Source: Thiorhodovibrio frisius (GTDB lineage Bacteria > Pseudomonadota > Gammaproteobacteria > Chromatiales > Chromatiaceae). Taken from it: a stretch of 64,000 nt of DNA. Below, one piece after another: positions 13,484-24,026 of this stretch (its first letter is position 1; every line of letters starts with the position of its first letter). The translations under genes and the position numbers were made by a program. The stretch spans positions 1,302,001-1,366,000 of the forward strand of contig NZ_CP121471.1 of the NCBI RefSeq assembly GCF_033954835.1. Reading direction: 5' to 3'. Below the pieces are notes generated by a model. That model saw only the letters and a list, made by a program, of their open reading frames with translations. It ran no database searches and was not told where the DNA came from.

Positions 13484-14620
13484 ATGGCTGCCATCTCCCA
13501 CTGTACTATCCTCGCCGTCGATGACACCGAGGCCAACATCGACGTGCTGATGGATACCCTCGGCCATGACTATGAGCTGATGGTGGCCATGGACGGCCCT
13601 GCTGCGCTTGAGGCCGTCGCCACCGCCATCGCCGATGGCGCGCCGCCGGATTTGATTTTGCTCGACATCATGATGCCGGGCATGAATGGCTATGCGGTGT
13701 GCGAGCGGCTCAAGGCCGATGCGACGACGGCTGACATCCCGGTGATTTTTCTCACCGCGCTCACCGAGATCGGCAGCAAAACGCGCGGCTTTCAAGTCGG
13801 CGCCGTGGACTACATGACCAAGCCGTTCGAGATTCGGGAAGTGCGTGCGCGGGTCGAGACTCATCTGTCGCTGGCCCTGGCGCGGCGGGAGTTGGCCAAC
13901 CAAAATCAAATCCTCGAGCAGAAAGTGCGCGAGCGCACCCGTGAGCTGGCCCTGACCCAGGATGTGACCATTCATGCCCTGGCCAGCTTGGCCGAAACCC
14001 GCGATAACGAAACCGGCGGCCATATTCGCCGCACCCAGAATTATGTTCGGGTGTTGGCCGAGCACCTGCGCGAGCCCTTCGCGCTGGCGGACGGGGATAT
14101 CGAAATGCTCTATAAATCCGCGCCGCTGCATGATATTGGCAAGGTCGGCATCCCGGATGCCATTCTGCTCAAGCCCGGGCGCCTGACCGAAGAAGAGTTC
14201 GAAGTCATGAAGTCTCACCTCACACTCGGCATGCAGGCGCTGGCGGTGGCCGAGGACGCGATGGGCAACGAGGAATGCCATTTTTTGCGCTTCGCCAAGG
14301 AGATTGCCCATTGCCATCATGAACGCTGGGATGGCGCCGGCTATCCGCAGGGACAGGCCGGGGATGCCATTCCGCTGTCCGCTCGGCTGATGGCGCTGGC
14401 CGATGTGTATGACGCGCTCATCAGTCGCCGCGTCTATAAGCCGCCCTTCCCACACGCGCGTGCGGTGGAGATGATTCTCGAAGGGCGCGGGACGCATTTC
14501 GACCCGCGCGTGACGGATGCGTTTCTCGTGCACGAGGAGGACTTCCGCCAGATCGCATTGGCCAATGCCGATCATCAGGACGAAATCGACACCCTGAGTC
14601 AAGTCTATGTCCGGGGGTAA
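13484..14620 (+). CDS. RpfG-type response regulator, REC-HD-GYP (c-di-GMP phosphodiesterase)
   Basis: 378 residues. The N-terminal receiver has ILAVDDTEAN, Asp61 in LILLDIMMPGMNG and Lys in YMTKPF. A linker helix (about 125-160) leads to an HD-GYP domain with LHDIGKVGIPD (His216-Asp217), AHCHHERWDGAGYP and LADVYDAL. All metal-binding and GYP signature residues appear intact, so hydrolysis of c-di-GMP is expected, as known for the family. The gene overlaps the triple-SBP kinase by 14 bp, which ties the output (c-di-GMP breakdown) to that sensor. A decayed copy of the same gene lies at 6799-6910. Confidence 0.95.
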   Translation: MAAISHCTILAVDDTEANIDVLMDTLGHDYELMVAMDGPAALEAVATAIADGAPPDLILLDIMMPGMNGYAVCERLKADATTADIPVIFLTALTEIGSKTRGFQVGAVDYMTKPFEIREVRARVETHLSLALARRELANQNQILEQKVRERTRELALTQDVTIHALASLAETRDNETGGHIRRTQNYVRVLAEHLREPFALADGDIEMLYKSAPLHDIGKVGIPDAILLKPGRLTEEEFEVMKSHLTLGMQALAVAEDAMGNEECHFLRFAKEIAHCHHERWDGAGYPQGQAGDAIPLSARLMALADVYDALISRRVYKPPFPHARAVEMILEGRGTHFDPRVTDAFLVHEEDFRQIALANADHQDEIDTLSQVYVRG

Positions 14621-17600
14621 GAGCAGGGCTTCTGTTCACATCCGCGTACTCCCCGGGCTGCTTTGGCTGGCGCTCCTCTGGGTGGTGATGGCCGCGCCCG
14701 TCACGGCGATGGGGGCTGCGGTAGGCGCTGATCAGGAAACGGCATCTGACGCGCCCGAGAAAGCCAGGGCCTTGTTGCAGGCCGACGCGAATGCCGACGC
14801 GAATGCCGATGCGAATGTCGGTTCGAATGCCAATTCCAATGCAAGGTCGCGCGCCCGGTCGGACAGTGGGTCTGGCGCTGCATCGCGCGCCGAGCCGAGT
14901 GTCGCCTTGAGCCCCGAGCAGCGCGCCTGGCTCGATGCCCATCCGCAGATCATCCTGGGCAGCTCGGACCAGTTTCCACCGGCGGTGATGCGCGCCCCGG
15001 ACGGGCGGCTGATCGGCTTGATGATGGATATACTCCATCTGCTCAATCAGCGCCTCGGCAGCAATATCCAGGTCAGGGGCGAGCCGGCCTGGGCCGGGAT
15101 CACCGAGCAGGCGCTGACTGGCGAGCTCGATGGCCTGTTAACGGTCGCGCGCCTGCCATTCTGGCGCGAGCACTTCCTGCTGACCGATACCATCGTGAAG
15201 ACCCAGGTCTACATCTTCGCGCGCGATGGCGAACGTCTGGCGAGCAACCGCATCAGCGCGCTCTTCGGTCGGCGGGTTGGCGTATTTCGCGGGTTGAAGC
15301 ACATCAATGGCCTGGTCGGTGCGCATCCGGACGAGATCGAGGTGGTGCGCTATGACAGCAATGAGGACATGGCTGCGGCGCTGATCGCCGGCGAGGTGGA
15401 CTTTCTGGTGGCCGATGGCACCTTCGACTGGTGGCGACGCGAGAACACCCTGGTCGGTTTCGGCATGGTCGGCATCCTTGACGGAGGGGATTACGAGGTG
15501 GCCGCCGCCGTGCGCAAGGACTGGCCGGAGCTTGTGGAAATGCTCAATCTCGGACTTGCGAGCATCGGCGCCGCCGAGCATGCGGCCATTCGCGAGCGCT
15601 GGATGGGGGTTCTGGATCAGCCGGCGCCGGGCGACTTTGCCCTCCCAGTGCTGGCCGACCTGGAGCTGACCGCAGCTGAGCGCGCCTGGTTGGACGCGCA
15701 TCCCGAGATCCTGCTCGGCATTAGCGACCAGTTTCTGCCCGATATCATTATCGGCCCGAATGGACGCCAGTCCGGCCTGGTGGTGGATTTTCTGCGTCTG
15801 CTCAATGTTCCCTTGAGCGGGCGCCTGAAGCTGCATGTGGAGCGCGACTGGCGGGCGGTCACCGACCAAGCCATTGCGCACGAGATCGACGGGCTGGCCA
15901 GTTCCGCGCCCAATCCCGCCTGGGATGCGCATTTTCTCTATACCGATCCGCTCTACCACGGGTTTTTCAGCTTCTACCGCTGCGCCGATGATCCGCCGAT
16001 CACCCGTGTCGAGCAGCTGGACGGTCTGCGGGTGGGCTACCTGGCCGGCATGAAGAAGGTCGAGCAACTGCTGGGTGAGGTGCCAGACGCCGCCCTCGTG
16101 CCCCTGGCCAGCAATCGCGCCATGGCCACAGCGCTTATCAGTGGGGAGGTCGATGTGCTGATTGGGGCGATCGATCTCGAATGGTGGCGGCGGCAAAACA
16201 GCGCGCTGGCGTTCGGGCCCACCGGCACCCTGGCCGGCAGCGAGCACCCGGTGCTGATGTCCATCCGCGACGATTGGCCCGAGCTGGTCGGCATCCTCAA
16301 CAAGGCCCTGCGTGCCATTCCCGACGACCAGCGCGCGCGCATTTACCAACGCTGGCTGGGGGAGACGCGCGCGCTGCGGGGGCCGGCTTTGGCGTTGTCG
16401 TCTGAGGCGCGCGCCTGGCTGCGGGCGCATCCGACCATTCGCTTCGCCGTCAGTCGCGACTGGGCGCCGATCGGCTTCTATGACCGCGATGACCAGCCCG
16501 CCGGCATCGCGCCCGATTATCTCGCGCGCATCGGCGAGCTGCTCGGCGTGCGCTTCGAGCCGGTGGCGGTGGCCGACTGGCCGCAGGCCATGGACGGGCT
16601 CGCGCGGGGCCGTCTTGATCTGCTGCCGGCGATGGCGCCGACCGCAGAGCGGGAGAAGCGATTTGTGTTCACGGTGCCTTATCTGGATTTTCCGGTGGCG
16701 ATCTTCGCGCGTGTGGAGACGCCGTTGATCAATCGGCTCGACGCGCTCAATGGTCAGCGGGTGATCATCATCGACGGTCATGCCACCCAGGAATGGCTGC
16801 AACGCGACTATCCTGACATCCGGCTGTTGCGGGTGCGTGATGCCTATGGTGCCGTGCGCGCCCTGGCCGAAGGGCAGGGCGATGCGCTGGTGGGCAACCT
16901 GTTTGCTATCAGTCAGGCCGTCGCGCATGAGAAACTGTTTCAGATTCGCGTCGCCGGCGGGACACCCTACAGCTATCGCCTGGCGATGGCCACGCGTCCG
17001 GACTGGGCACCCTTGATCGACATCCTGGATACCGCCATGGCCGCGATTCCTGCCGCCGAGCGCGATGCCATCCAGAGCCGCTGGATGCGGGAAGTACCGT
17101 CGTCGCCGATGGATTATGGGCTGATTTGGCGGCTGGCCGCCGCTGCGGCGCTGGTGCTCGGCCTAGTGCTGCTGTGGAACCTCAGCCTGAGACGCCAGGT
17201 GCAACGCCGGCGCTTGGCCGAGCAGGTGCTGGGCCGCAGCGAGACGCTGCTGCGCAACACCCTGGATGCGACCGAGAACGGCGTGCTGGTGAGCGGCGCC
17301 GATGGCCGTCTGCTGTCTGTCAATCGGCGCTTCCAGCAGCTTTGGGATATCCCGGACGACTGGCTTGTGCCGAGCGGCGGTGACGACACGCTGCTTAGCC
17401 GGGTCAAGCAGCAACTTGTCGACCCCGAGGGTTTCCTCACGCGCGTGCGCGAGCTCTATGCCAGTGACGACGAAGCGGTGGATACGCTGGTTTTTCGCGA
17501 TGGACGGGTGTTCTCGCGTTACAGCCGCCCGCTTGAGATCGGCGGCCAGCGCGCGCGGCTGTGGTCGTTTACCGACATCACTGAGCGTGAGCGGGTGATG

Positions 17601-19079
17601 GCCGACCTGCACCAGGCTAAGCAGGCGGCGGAGGCCGCCAGCCGTGCCAAGAGTGACTTCCTCGCCAACATGAGCCACGAAATCCGCACGCCGATGAACG
17701 CCATTCTCGGCATGCTGCACCTGGCGCTGCAGTCCGATCTCGACTTGCGCCTGCGCGGCTATCTGGACAAGGCTCAGACTGCGGCGCACAACCTGCTCGG
17801 GCTGCTCAATGACATTCTTGACCTGTCGAAGGTTGAGGCCAACCAGCTGCGCCTGGAGCAGGTGCCCTTTGCATTGAGCGAGCTGTTGGAGAACCTGAGC
17901 GCAGTTGTTGGCCAACAGGCGCGCGACAAAGGGTTGGATTTTCGTGTCGCGCGCGGGCATGACCTGCCCGATCAGTTCGTCGGTGATTCACTGCGCCTGA
18001 GTCAGATACTCACCAACCTGGCCGGCAATGGCGTCAAGTTCACCGAAGGCGGCGAAGTACGCGTTGAGGTGCGGCAGACCGCAGACATCAGCGGCAAGGG
18101 TGCTGGGCGGGTAGCGCTGGAATTTATCGTCAGCGACACCGGCATTGGTATGGACTCGGCGATGGTCGCGCGTCTGTTCGAACCCTTCCAGCAGGCCGAC
18201 ACGTCCACCACCCGTCGCTACGGCGGCACGGGTCTTGGGTTGTCCATCTGCAAACGTCTGGTCGACCTGATGGGTGGGGACATCCAGGTGGAGAGTGAGG
18301 TTGGCGTTGGGACTCGGTTCAGTATCAGGCTGAGCTTCGCGCGCGCCAAGGTTCAGGCTGCTGCCAAGGCTGGCGCCGGGGGCTTGGCAGCGGAAAACAG
18401 CGCCAGCCTGGTCGGGCGCCGGGTACTGGTGGTGGAGGACAATGAGGTCAATCGTGAGGTTGCCCGCGCCTTGCTCGAACGCGAGGGTCTCAATGTCAGC
18501 ATCGCCGAGGATGGCCTGCAGGCGGTCGAACGGCTGGAACGCGACGGCTGTGACGCCTTCGACCTGGTGCTGATGGATGTGCAGATGCCCAATCTCGACG
18601 GCTATGGCGCGACCGCTCGCGTGCGCGCCCTGCCTGGTGGCGATGCGCTGCCCATTATCGGCGTGACGGCCCACGCCCGGCCCGAGGACATCGCGCGGGT
18701 GCTCGGGGCCGGCATGAATGCTTACATCAGCAAGCCCATCGACGTCTGGCGACTGATGGCGACAATCGCCGAACAGTTGGGCGGTCGCAGTGCCGCCCAG
18801 GTCAACGCGGCCGCGAGCACCAGCGCGGAGATTAGGGCGGACAATGGCGAACCGCTCGACCTGGCGGCGCTACTCGAAACCCTGGCCGCCAAGGCCGCGC
18901 GCAACGACGTGAGCATCGAAGATGACTTTCGCGCCGCCCGCTCGGTCCTGAGCCAAAGGCTTCCCCCGGCGGATTACCGCGCCCTGGCCGATGCCATCGC
19001 CAGCTGCCGTTTTGAGGCAGTTGACCAGTTGATCTCGCGCTGGCAGGGAATTGACGCTTCTGCCGCAGCCCGACGGTAG
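14607..19079 (+). CDS. Hybrid histidine kinase with three tandem periplasmic solute-binding domains
   Basis: Sensor kinase of 1490 residues. It has an N-terminal signal segment (about 10-35) and then a low-complexity Ala/Asn/Asp stretch encoded by a 12-bp tandem repeat. Three SBP_bac_3 domains follow (about 95-330, 335-575, 590-830), opening with LSPEQRAWLDAHPQI, LTAAERAWLDAHPEI and LSSEARAWLRAHPTI. A membrane helix lies at about 845-865. Then come one PAS domain, HisKA (NMSHEIRTPMN, His1024), HATPase (GGTGLGLS) and a receiver (LVLMDVQMP, Asp1324). No HPt is visible; the C-terminal helical module seen in the other kinases follows directly. The SBP repeats match those of the double-SBP kinase, so the genes are paralogues. 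It overlaps the HD-GYP regulator, its probable output partner. Confidence 0.93.
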   Translation: MSGGKSRASVHIRVLPGLLWLALLWVVMAAPVTAMGAAVGADQETASDAPEKARALLQADANADANADANVGSNANSNARSRARSDSGSGAASRAEPSVALSPEQRAWLDAHPQIILGSSDQFPPAVMRAPDGRLIGLMMDILHLLNQRLGSNIQVRGEPAWAGITEQALTGELDGLLTVARLPFWREHFLLTDTIVKTQVYIFARDGERLASNRISALFGRRVGVFRGLKHINGLVGAHPDEIEVVRYDSNEDMAAALIAGEVDFLVADGTFDWWRRENTLVGFGMVGILDGGDYEVAAAVRKDWPELVEMLNLGLASIGAAEHAAIRERWMGVLDQPAPGDFALPVLADLELTAAERAWLDAHPEILLGISDQFLPDIIIGPNGRQSGLVVDFLRLLNVPLSGRLKLHVERDWRAVTDQAIAHEIDGLASSAPNPAWDAHFLYTDPLYHGFFSFYRCADDPPITRVEQLDGLRVGYLAGMKKVEQLLGEVPDAALVPLASNRAMATALISGEVDVLIGAIDLEWWRRQNSALAFGPTGTLAGSEHPVLMSIRDDWPELVGILNKALRAIPDDQRARIYQRWLGETRALRGPALALSSEARAWLRAHPTIRFAVSRDWAPIGFYDRDDQPAGIAPDYLARIGELLGVRFEPVAVADWPQAMDGLARGRLDLLPAMAPTAEREKRFVFTVPYLDFPVAIFARVETPLINRLDALNGQRVIIIDGHATQEWLQRDYPDIRLLRVRDAYGAVRALAEGQGDALVGNLFAISQAVAHEKLFQIRVAGGTPYSYRLAMATRPDWAPLIDILDTAMAAIPAAERDAIQSRWMREVPSSPMDYGLIWRLAAAAALVLGLVLLWNLSLRRQVQRRRLAEQVLGRSETLLRNTLDATENGVLVSGADGRLLSVNRRFQQLWDIPDDWLVPSGGDDTLLSRVKQQLVDPEGFLTRVRELYASDDEAVDTLVFRDGRVFSRYSRPLEIGGQRARLWSFTDITERERVMADLHQAKQAAEAASRAKSDFLANMSHEIRTPMNAILGMLHLALQSDLDLRLRGYLDKAQTAAHNLLGLLNDILDLSKVEANQLRLEQVPFALSELLENLSAVVGQQARDKGLDFRVARGHDLPDQFVGDSLRLSQILTNLAGNGVKFTEGGEVRVEVRQTADISGKGAGRVALEFIVSDTGIGMDSAMVARLFEPFQQADTSTTRRYGGTGLGLSICKRLVDLMGGDIQVESEVGVGTRFSIRLSFARAKVQAAAKAGAGGLAAENSASLVGRRVLVVEDNEVNREVARALLEREGLNVSIAEDGLQAVERLERDGCDAFDLVLMDVQMPNLDGYGATARVRALPGGDALPIIGVTAHARPEDIARVLGAGMNAYISKPIDVWRLMATIAEQLGGRSAAQVNAAASTSAEIRADNGEPLDLAALLETLAAKAARNDVSIEDDFRAARSVLSQRLPPADYRALADAIASCRFEAVDQLISRWQGIDASAAARR
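14781..14840 (+). repeat. 12-bp tandem repeat inside the triple-SBP kinase
   Basis: Five consecutive 12-bp units of the form GCCGACGCGAAT; the first two are identical and later ones diverge. They encode the ADAN-type linker just after the signal segment. The 12-bp unit keeps frame, so slippage would only change linker length. Confidence 0.85.
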
Positions 19080-19140
19080 ATGCTGTGATGGTGGATAACA
19101 CGTAGACTATGCAGGGTCTTTCACTGCGCACAATTCCTTA

Positions 19141-19356
19141 ATGTCTCCCACTGCAACCGACCGCAAGGCTAATGTCTCTATTTATCGTGCCGTCGCTGTT
19201 GGCTTTTTGCTGGTCATCTTTGCCATTAGCGCGGATGCCATGCTGGAAGGTGTCGAGCAGGGACTGGCGGCCGGCTTTGCTTATTACCTCTCCAAGCCGC
19301 TGAATTTCAACACGCTCGAGCACGCGCTTCTGGCCGTGTTGAAGCCTGCCGCATAG
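19141..19356 (+). pseudogene. Orphan C-terminal fragment of a receiver domain
   Basis: A 71-codon reading frame. Its last ~48 codons (from about 19213) encode IFAISADAM, EQGLAAGFAYYLSKPL and LEHALLAVL, the end of a CheY-like receiver including the conserved Lys of beta-5. The phosphoacceptor Asp and the first four strands are absent. The first ~24 residues look like unrelated sequence with a hydrophobic stretch. It follows the triple-SBP kinase by 61 bp, and is best read as the leftover of a deleted hybrid kinase or regulator. Expression as a small membrane peptide cannot be excluded. Confidence 0.7.
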
Positions 19357-19397
19357 AAACACGGTATTCACCAACCCTGATAGGACTTGAGGATAAG

Positions 19398-20105
19398 ATG
19401 AGCGATATCATGAGGATGACCACAAAACGACAGGTATTTCTAACAGTCTTGTTGCTCGCGACGAGCACAGTGATACCGGTGTTCGCGCAGGCAGCGACTG
19501 TGATCAATGGGCAGTCTTGTGAGCAGAATCTGGCTTGCGATATGCAAAAGACCGACCTCGCGCGTGCTGCGACGGCATCCGCGAGCTCGACGCTTGAAAA
19601 CAGCCCCGAGTATGCGCCGGCAAACGCCATTGATGCGGCGCCCGATGTTGCGCCGGGCGAGTATTGGGGCAATTCGACGACTGCCTGGTGCGAGGGGGCT
19701 GCGGGCGTTGGCGTCGGGCAGACGATCCGTCTTGACTTTGCTGCGCCGCAACCCCTGGCGCTGCTCAACATATCGCCTGGCTACGAGAAGTCGCTTGATC
19801 TTTACACCAAAAATTCCCGGCTTAGAGAGGCGCATTTGACTCTTTCAGATGGCTCGGAATACCGGCTTGTTTTCGGTAAGCATTTCTACGATGCCTCGTC
19901 TCTGAAGCAGTCGTGGAAGCCAATGGATGTGCCCTACCTGGAGATGAACAGTCCTCAGGTGTTCGAAATTTCACCCGAGGGCCAGCCGCCCAAGGTGATC
20001 GACTGGATGGAGATTCGTATCCTGAAGGCCGACATGGGGTCGAAATACAGCGATACCTGCATTTCTCGTATCGAAATTGCCCCGCAGTGGGACATGGGGT
20101 TTTAG
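19398..20105 (+). CDS. Secreted NADase-type glycan-binding (discoidin-like) domain protein
   Basis: 235 residues from an ATG preceded by TGAGGA. A signal peptide ends near VFAQA (about residue 32). The mature part contains ASSTLENSPEYAPANAID, TAWCEGAAGVGVGQTI and a downstream beta-rich region ending with KYSDTCISRIEI. This matches the discoidin-fold 'NADase-type glycan-binding' family found in many secreted bacterial proteins. Paired cysteines (GQSCEQNLACD, and CISRI near the end) may form disulfides. It stands alone between the signalling island and a convergent membrane-protein gene. Carbohydrate binding is known or assumed for the fold; the ligand here is unknown. Confidence 0.8.
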   Translation: MSDIMRMTTKRQVFLTVLLLATSTVIPVFAQAATVINGQSCEQNLACDMQKTDLARAATASASSTLENSPEYAPANAIDAAPDVAPGEYWGNSTTAWCEGAAGVGVGQTIRLDFAAPQPLALLNISPGYEKSLDLYTKNSRLREAHLTLSDGSEYRLVFGKHFYDASSLKQSWKPMDVPYLEMNSPQVFEISPEGQPPKVIDWMEIRILKADMGSKYSDTCISRIEIAPQWDMGF

Positions 20106-20151
20106 CCGGTCATGCCGCTGGCTGCCGCCGCGCTCAGGGTGGGGTTGCAGC

Positions 20152-21354
20152 TTAGCGGTGAGGCCGATAAGGAGAGATGAAGAAAAGCACTGTGAATGCG
20201 ATCAGTGCGATCCAGGTTAGGCCGGTGCTCAGGCGATAGGTCAGGCGCCAGCCGGGATTGGATTTTTTGACGATGCGAAAGTCGCGGATGTAGATCGTTT
20301 CGCAGGCGCCATTGCCGGTATCCGTGCGGCTGATGCTGGTGCCACGGCTGAAGCCGCCGTCGTGGGAGTAGCGCGCGAGCTGGCCGGAAAAGTTGATCTG
20401 GTCGCCGATCTCGGCGGATTTGATGGCCTGGTACAAATGCGGTTCGTGGGCGAGCACATGGTTGTTGCTCAACTGTTGCCAGTGAAAGCGGTCAGCGGCG
20501 ATGGGGTCGCGGGTCGAGATCCAGCAGGTCCAGGTCGAATTCTTGTAGTGCATGTCGCGGAAGGCGCCGCTGGCGACATTCTCGCCCCAGACGACGCAGA
20601 GATCGCGGATGTTCAGAAAGTCCTTCCAGTCTTTGAAATGATAGACATCGATGAAGGCGTCGCTGTCGTGCAGGCTGACGACCACGCCATTGAGTTCGTA
20701 GTCGAACAGCGGCTCGATGCGGTAACGGATGTCCTCGGCCTCGACCGCAAAGGGCTCAAGCGCGGTCGGCGTCTGTCGGGGCTCCTCAAGGCGGGTGAGA
20801 TCATAAAAATCCGGCGGCGGGAATTGGTCTTTGCGCCAATGGCTCCAGAGCGCGACCGCCAGGCTGCTCAGAAACAGGAGCAAGGCGAGCTGGGTGAGGA
20901 GACGATAGGGCAGGCGCTCGGTCTCGGCGGCTGGTCGCGGCGGGGCACTGGCAGCGCGTTCTCGGCGCCGCTCGGCGGCCTGGTATTTGTCAAAGACGAT
21001 GCCGCAGTGTTGGCAGATGTCACCGGGTGGCTGGGATTGACCGCATTTGGGGCACTGAATGCTGGGGCGCTCAACACCGAAATTTGACGGTCGGGAAAAG
21101 GCAGCGGTGGCTGATGTTGTCGCGAGCGCCGCCGGTTCGAGCCGGCAGCCGATGCCCGCCTGCTCGAGATAGTGGCGAATTTTCTGCGCCCGTTCGCCGG
21201 GCAAGACGCCGCCGACGCGGCGCGGTTGGCCGCGCAAGAGCGCGGCGGCCTGATCGGGCGCGAGCCGCAGCAGTTTGGCGAGCGCTGCGGCGGCCTGCTC
21301 GGGGTTGGCGTCGCGCAGTAGCTCGCCAGTCAATTCCAGAGAGAAACGATCCAT
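20152..21354 (-). CDS. Uncharacterised zinc-ribbon membrane protein
   Basis: 400 residues. The N-terminal ~75 residues form a small helical region ending in GERAQKIRHYLEQAGIGCRLEP, like ribosomal L7/L12-type or SPOR-like fragments seen before zinc ribbons. A zinc-ribbon CPKCGQSQPPGDICQHCG lies at about 100-117. One membrane helix is at about 158-178 (LLTQLALLLFLSSLAVAL) and a second at the very C-terminus (LTWIALIAFTVLFFISPY). A ~200-residue soluble domain between them would lie in the periplasm. I do not recognise that domain. Convergent with the discoidin-like gene. Confidence 0.75.
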   Translation of the reverse strand: MDRFSLELTGELLRDANPEQAAAALAKLLRLAPDQAAALLRGQPRRVGGVLPGERAQKIRHYLEQAGIGCRLEPAALATTSATAAFSRPSNFGVERPSIQCPKCGQSQPPGDICQHCGIVFDKYQAAERRRERAASAPPRPAAETERLPYRLLTQLALLLFLSSLAVALWSHWRKDQFPPPDFYDLTRLEEPRQTPTALEPFAVEAEDIRYRIEPLFDYELNGVVVSLHDSDAFIDVYHFKDWKDFLNIRDLCVVWGENVASGAFRDMHYKNSTWTCWISTRDPIAADRFHWQQLSNNHVLAHEPHLYQAIKSAEIGDQINFSGQLARYSHDGGFSRGTSISRTDTGNGACETIYIRDFRIVKKSNPGWRLTYRLSTGLTWIALIAFTVLFFISPYRPHR

Positions 21355-21488
21355 CTGTTGATTGGACGATAACTCGTGCTCATGGTCCCGGCCGCCCCCG
21401 AGAATGAAGCGGCGGTTTCACCCAAACGCTCATGGTCACGGCCACCCCGGCGGATGAAGCCCGTTGTTTCACGGTAAAGCGCAAATGA

Positions 21489-22919
<1,431 letters not shown>

Positions 22920-23095
22920 CGATTGAGATTAACCCAAGGCGTCAGGAAAGTCGCGGCCGATTCGCAGAGCGCGCACAGGGCTTAAGTTTGGCGGGTATTG
23001 ATTTTCGTCCCGCTCTGCGCCAGTCTGCGCCTGCGCTGCCGGATGATCCGCGCGGCGAAACCGCTGCAATCCCTGCCGGGAGGAGCAACCGAACC

Positions 23096-23485
23096 ATGGA
23101 ACTGACACCGCAGGACAAAGACAAACTGCTGCTGTTTACCGCTGGCCTGTTAGCCGAGCGGCGCAAGGACCGTGGCGTTAAACTGAACTATCCCGAAGCC
23201 GTCGCCCTGATCAGTTGCGCCATCCTTGAGGGCGCCCGCGACGGGCAAAGCCCGGAGGAGGTGATTAGCGCGAGCCGCAATTTGCTCAGCCGGGACGATG
23301 TCATGGAAGGTATTGCCGAGATGCTCACAGAGGTGAAGGTCGAAGTCACTTTTCCCGATGGCGTGCGGCTGATTTGTGTGCCGAGTCCTATCGCTTCGAA
23401 TCCCAGTACTTCAGATTCCGGCACTTCAGATTCCGGCACTTCAGATTCCGGCGCCCTAGATCCTGGCACAGGTCAGCCGGGTTGA
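23096..23485 (+). CDS. ureA: Urease gamma subunit-like protein with repetitive C-terminal tail
   Basis: The ATG at 23096 is chosen because GGGAGGAG lies 7-14 bp upstream and the protein then begins [16 protein letters not shown], exactly like UreA. The 129 residues comprise a complete ~100-residue gamma subunit ([31 protein letters not shown]) plus an extra Ser/Thr/Asp/Gly tail made by a 15-bp repeat. UreA is a structural subunit and carries no nickel ligands. It is first of a ureA-ureB-ureC set. Since the UreC here lacks catalytic residues, this subunit may serve a non-urease complex. Confidence 0.9.
   Translation: MELTPQDKDKLLLFTAGLLAERRKDRGVKLNYPEAVALISCAILEGARDGQSPEEVISASRNLLSRDDVMEGIAEMLTEVKVEVTFPDGVRLICVPSPIASNPSTSDSGTSDSGTSDSGALDPGTGQPG
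23408..23452 (+). repeat. 15-bp tandem repeat at the ureA 3' end
   Basis: Three perfect copies of ACTTCAGATTCCGGC followed by a decayed fourth. They encode a repeated TSDSG tail that normal gamma subunits lack. Confidence 0.9.
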
Positions 23486-23585
23486 GCCGACTTTGGCTCG
23501 AACCCCTGCATGGGCTCTGGCTTCAATCCATTCCGGCCGAGCCCGAGACTGACCCAACCGCGTTGCAAGCAACAGAGGCAAGCGC

Positions 23586-23978
23586 ATGATGTCCGACCGC
23601 ATGATTTCCGACAGCATCGTTCCGGGCGAAATTCTGTTCGCTCCCGATGACATCGAGCTTAATTCCGGCCAGTCTGTGCTGACCATTGAGGTGGCTAACA
23701 ACGGTGATTGCGCGGTCGAGCTTGGTTCGCACTACCATATCGCCGAGGCTAACCCGGCGCTGGAGTTCAATCGCGAGGCCACGCGTGGCTATCGACTTGC
23801 CATTCCATCCGGGACGACCTTGCGTCTGGAGCCCGGGCAGCGCCGTATGCTGGATCTACTGCCCTATGGCGGAAGCCGCGAAGTCCTGGGTTTTCGCGGC
23901 GAGTTGATGGGGCCGATCGATCCGCCACCGCCGGAGCCTGATGTGGACCCGGCACAAGCGAGCGCTGAGAGTGCCTGA
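23586..23978 (+). CDS. ureB: Urease beta subunit-like protein
   Basis: 130 residues from ATG 23586, with further in-frame ATGs at 23589 and 23601. The beta-subunit core begins at SIVPGEILF and includes GSHYHIAEANPALEF, GYRLAIPSGT, LRLEPGQ and GFRGELMGP, all matching UreB. The extra N-terminal ~9 and C-terminal ~15 residues (PPPPEPDVDPAQAS) are not conserved in the family. It lies 100 bp after ureA and 48 bp before ureC. UreB supports the active-site flap region in true urease, but that region is deleted in the partner UreC here. Confidence 0.9.
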   Translation: MMSDRMISDSIVPGEILFAPDDIELNSGQSVLTIEVANNGDCAVELGSHYHIAEANPALEFNREATRGYRLAIPSGTTLRLEPGQRRMLDLLPYGGSREVLGFRGELMGPIDPPPPEPDVDPAQASAESA

Positions 23979-24026
23979 CCGAACCCGGAGCCGACAACCC
24001 GGAGCCGATACCGAGGAGACCGCAAG

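Noticed and set aside
14781-14840. Repeat considered as a regulatory iteron cluster
   Set aside because: It is in frame within a kinase gene and keeps codon periodicity.
15138-16928. A 596-codon minus-strand frame inside the triple-SBP kinase
   Set aside because: Shadow frame; the sense strand encodes recognisable solute-binding domains.
23400-23460. Possible CRISPR-like direct repeats
   Set aside because: The 15-bp units are contiguous without spacers and lie in frame at the end of ureA.
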